From NCBI RefSeq assembly GCF_026242045.1, contig NZ_JAPJDO010000041.1, positions 1-49,429 on the forward strand: 49,429 nt of DNA, in the 5' to 3' direction. Of the stretch, positions 48,601 through 49,429 are shown in pieces (position 1 is the stretch's first letter; every line of letters begins with the position of its first letter). Under the pieces are notes generated by a model. It was not told the DNA's origin and searched no databases. It was given only the letters and a program-made list of their open reading frames with translations. A program made the position numbers and the translations under genes. Origin of the DNA: Mycobacterium pinniadriaticum. Lineage in GTDB: Bacteria; Actinomycetota; Actinomycetes; Mycobacteriales; Mycobacteriaceae.

Positions 48601-49429
48601 CAGGCGCCGGTGGTTCACCAGCAGGTGCCGGTGGTTCACCGGCAGGCGGAGGTACAGGCGGAGGTGGTTGAGGCACCGCTTTCCGGCGATGTCTGGAGCA
48701 TCATCGACAGCATCCAGAAAGAGACCGCCGAACAGCATCAGCGCTACATGGACGTGGTGACGCACAGCCACCAGGCCTTCCTGGATATGTCCACCCAGAT
48801 GATGGCGCAGATCGTGGGCGGCCCGGCGACTGTCACCCAGGCGCCCAGGGCGCTCCCGAGTGCTGCGCCGCAGCAGATTCCGGCTCCAGTTGCCGCCGCC
48901 CCGGTGACCGCGCCGCCGGTGGCCGTCGCTCCGGTTTCACCCGCGCCGGTCGCTGCGCCGACGCCGGCCGCTCCGGTCGCCATCGCGCCGGTACCTGCGG
49001 CTGCGGCGCCTGCTGCGGCTGCGGTGCCCGCTGCGGCTGCGGGTGATGTTGTGTTGTCGATTGTTTCGGAGAAGACGGGTTATCCGGTTGACATGCTCGG
49101 GTTGGGCATGGAGATGGAGGCCGAGCTGGGGATTGATTCGATCAAGCAGGTCGAGATTTTGGCGGCGTTGCAGGCGAAGTTCCCTGGTGCTCCGGAGATC
49201 CCGGCCTCTGAGTTGTCGGGATTGCGGACGTTGCAGGATGTTGTCGATACGATCGCCGATTTCGCTGGGCCGGTGACGGCTGCGGCTGCGGCGCCTGTTG
49301 TGCCGGTGGCTGCGGGTCCGGCTGCGGGTGATGTTGTGTTGTCGATTGTTTCGGAGAAGACGGGTTATCCGGTTGACATGCTCGGGTTGGGCATGGAGAT
49401 GGAGGCCGAGCTGGGGATTGATTCGATCA
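45655..49429 (+). CDS. pfaA: PfaA-type iterative polyketide / PUFA synthase, N-terminal part (3' end outside window)
   Basis: At least 1258 residues are readable from a TTG at 45655; no stop before the window edge. KS (about 10-460): active-site Cys211 (DAACASS), His346 (AHGT) and His383 (GHTKAAAG), then FGFGGSNFH. AT (about 570-880): FPGQGSQ at 576, Ser668 (GHSFGE), His775 (SAFHS). A Pro/Ala linker surrounds a helical module (SIIDSIQKETAEQHQRYMDVV). ACPs: the first with phosphopantetheine Ser1162 (LGIDSIKQVE), the second with Ser1257 at the window edge. The order KS-AT-linker-tandem ACP is that of PfaA; the expected KR and DH are not visible. The ACP signature (L.IDSIK) is the PUFA-synthase type rather than the Pks13 or type I modular type. 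TTG is favoured as the start since it is 8 bp after pfaD; further in-frame starts lie inside the KS. Confidence 0.88.
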   Translation, partial: MTDNTHQPTATPIAVVAMSAIYPGESGLTGFWRTITAGRDAISEVPPSHWLIEDYFDADPKAPDKTYCKRGGFIDPVNFDPVQFGLPPNALPSTDTGQILALIAARQLLDEVQRPGAEVDLDRVDVVLGVASTTELVVQMGSRMQRPIWRKAMLENGLSEDETDEICQDIADHYVPWQESTFPGLLGNVIAGRVANRLNLGGANFVTDAACASSLSALQSALHRLYLHESDVVLTGGVDALNDVMMFMCFSKTPAFSATGDCRPFSDGADGTIIGEGVGMVALKRLADAERDGDQIHAVIRGLGSSSDGRASSVYAPRSEGQAKALRRAYERAGYDPSTVELIEAHGTATKAGDVAEFAGLKSVFTDSSARVALGSVKSQIGHTKAAAGAAGLIKAVLALQHSTLPGTLKVDRPNPAMGIEDSPFYVNSQTRPWVRKSDQPRRASVSSFGFGGSNFHVTLEEYQGEHRAKRLRALPSELVVLSAKSEADLQKRAADIVAAARSGESLARIAFEAAEEFDATQSARAGLVATDVKSLEAVAERLRSALADGKAAELKDADIAVGFGPAREGKTAFLFPGQGSQYVGMGGDLALSFPEALAVWDGLEGDLTDLPGVVFPEPVFDPAAVDAQKKELTAMANAQPAIAATSLAQLALLDVLGVSATAAAGHSFGEVTALAAAGVLPTESLVETARTRGTLMNEAGQGKDGAMLAVTATADDVRALLATQPESGSLVIANDNAPTQVVLAGYTSDIEWAQNAAKAKGWGAVRLPVASAFHSEIVAASSAPLTAYLKTLKIGQPNFPVYANATAQVYSEDVAVQLGDQVQQVVRFREMIEAMARDGVTRFIEVGPSRVLTGLVGKILGDSAHIAVALDDPKADGLRGWHRGLAALAADGVALDLVALFDHYAEPVKFVPAPKHVVKVGGANLGKPYPPVDGKVSITPKRTRVSVQSPAPAVAEAPAPAPAVQRMEAPTVHTPAPAPQAQAPVVHQQVPVVHRQAEVQAEVVEAPLSGDVWSIIDSIQKETAEQHQRYMDVVTHSHQAFLDMSTQMMAQIVGGPATVTQAPRALPSAAPQQIPAPVAAAPVTAPPVAVAPVSPAPVAAPTPAAPVAIAPVPAAAAPAAAAVPAAAAGDVVLSIVSEKTGYPVDMLGLGMEMEAELGIDSIKQVEILAALQAKFPGAPEIPASELSGLRTLQDVVDTIADFAGPVTAAAAAPVVPVAAGPAAGDVVLSIVSEKTGYPVDMLGLGMEMEAELGIDSI
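49036..49429 (+). repeat. Tandem ACP-coding repeat, 285-bp period
   Basis: Bases 49034-49144 and 49319-49429 read as identical over the 111 bp that can be compared, starting with GCTGCGGGTGATGTTGTG; the match is cut off by the window edge, not by divergence. Each unit encodes one ACP (phosphopantetheine Ser at 49138 and 49423) plus an Ala/Pro linker, giving a 95-residue period. Codon use in the repeat (GTT, TTG, GGT, TCG, ATT) is lower in GC3 than in the preceding KS and AT parts. Confidence 0.9.

Noticed and set aside
46996..48771. 591-codon minus-strand frame in the synthase gene
   Set aside because: It is antisense to the KS/AT region with Arg/His/Leu-rich composition, a shadow of the high-GC coding strand.

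Overview
The window looks like chromosomal DNA of a non-tuberculous, probably saprophytic, mycobacterium (Mycolicibacterium-type). Support: high GC, a complete yrbE/mce operon, a glycine-rich PGRS-like surface protein, a WS/DGAT acyltransferase, a hemophore-family protein, an F420-dependent (LLM) oxidoreductase, a lactate 2-monooxygenase very like that of M. smegmatis, and the oppBCDA / cysD-cysNC / Rrf2 order of the M. tuberculosis Rv1280c-Rv1287 region. No tRNA, rRNA, insertion sequence or CRISPR array was seen.

Layout. 1-2 kb: the 3' end of lipA, then a divergent pair of regulators (MmyB-type XRE and TetR) sharing a palindrome-bearing intergenic region. 2-5 kb: a secreted PGRS-like protein that ends in two tandem carboxymuconolactone-decarboxylase-like domains. 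5-17 kb: a lipid-import locus, with two Mce-associated membrane proteins and a CAP-domain exported protein divergent from yrbEA-yrbEB-mceA-mceF. 17-20.6 kb: haloalkane dehalogenase, WS/DGAT (with a DosR-like box upstream) and an alpha/beta hydrolase. 20.6-26 kb: an oligopeptide ABC importer. 26.6-34 kb: sulfate activation (cysD, cysNC, cysQ), an isochorismatase-fold hydrolase, two exported Ala-rich proteins with matching promoters, and an Rrf2 regulator. 34-43.7 kb: mostly single genes of oxidative or transport metabolism, two decayed genes (a VOC protein and a voltage-gated ion channel), small exported or coiled-coil proteins, and a Tat-lipoprotein amine oxidase.

44-49.4 kb: the most unusual part, the start of a PUFA/secondary-lipid synthase locus. 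A PfaD-type enoyl reductase is followed 8 bp later by a PfaA-type iterative synthase (KS, AT, helical linker, tandem ACPs) that runs off the right edge. The ACP units are identical at DNA level where both can be read, and a KstR-like palindrome and an apparent leaderless promoter lie just upstream.

The genes suggest lipid uptake (mce), lipid storage (WS/DGAT), lipid synthesis (Pfa-like), peptide import and sulfate assimilation. The joint regulation suggested below (DosR, KstR, an OmpR-family regulator) rests on motif reading only. All domain and family calls were made by reading the translated sequence, without database searches.
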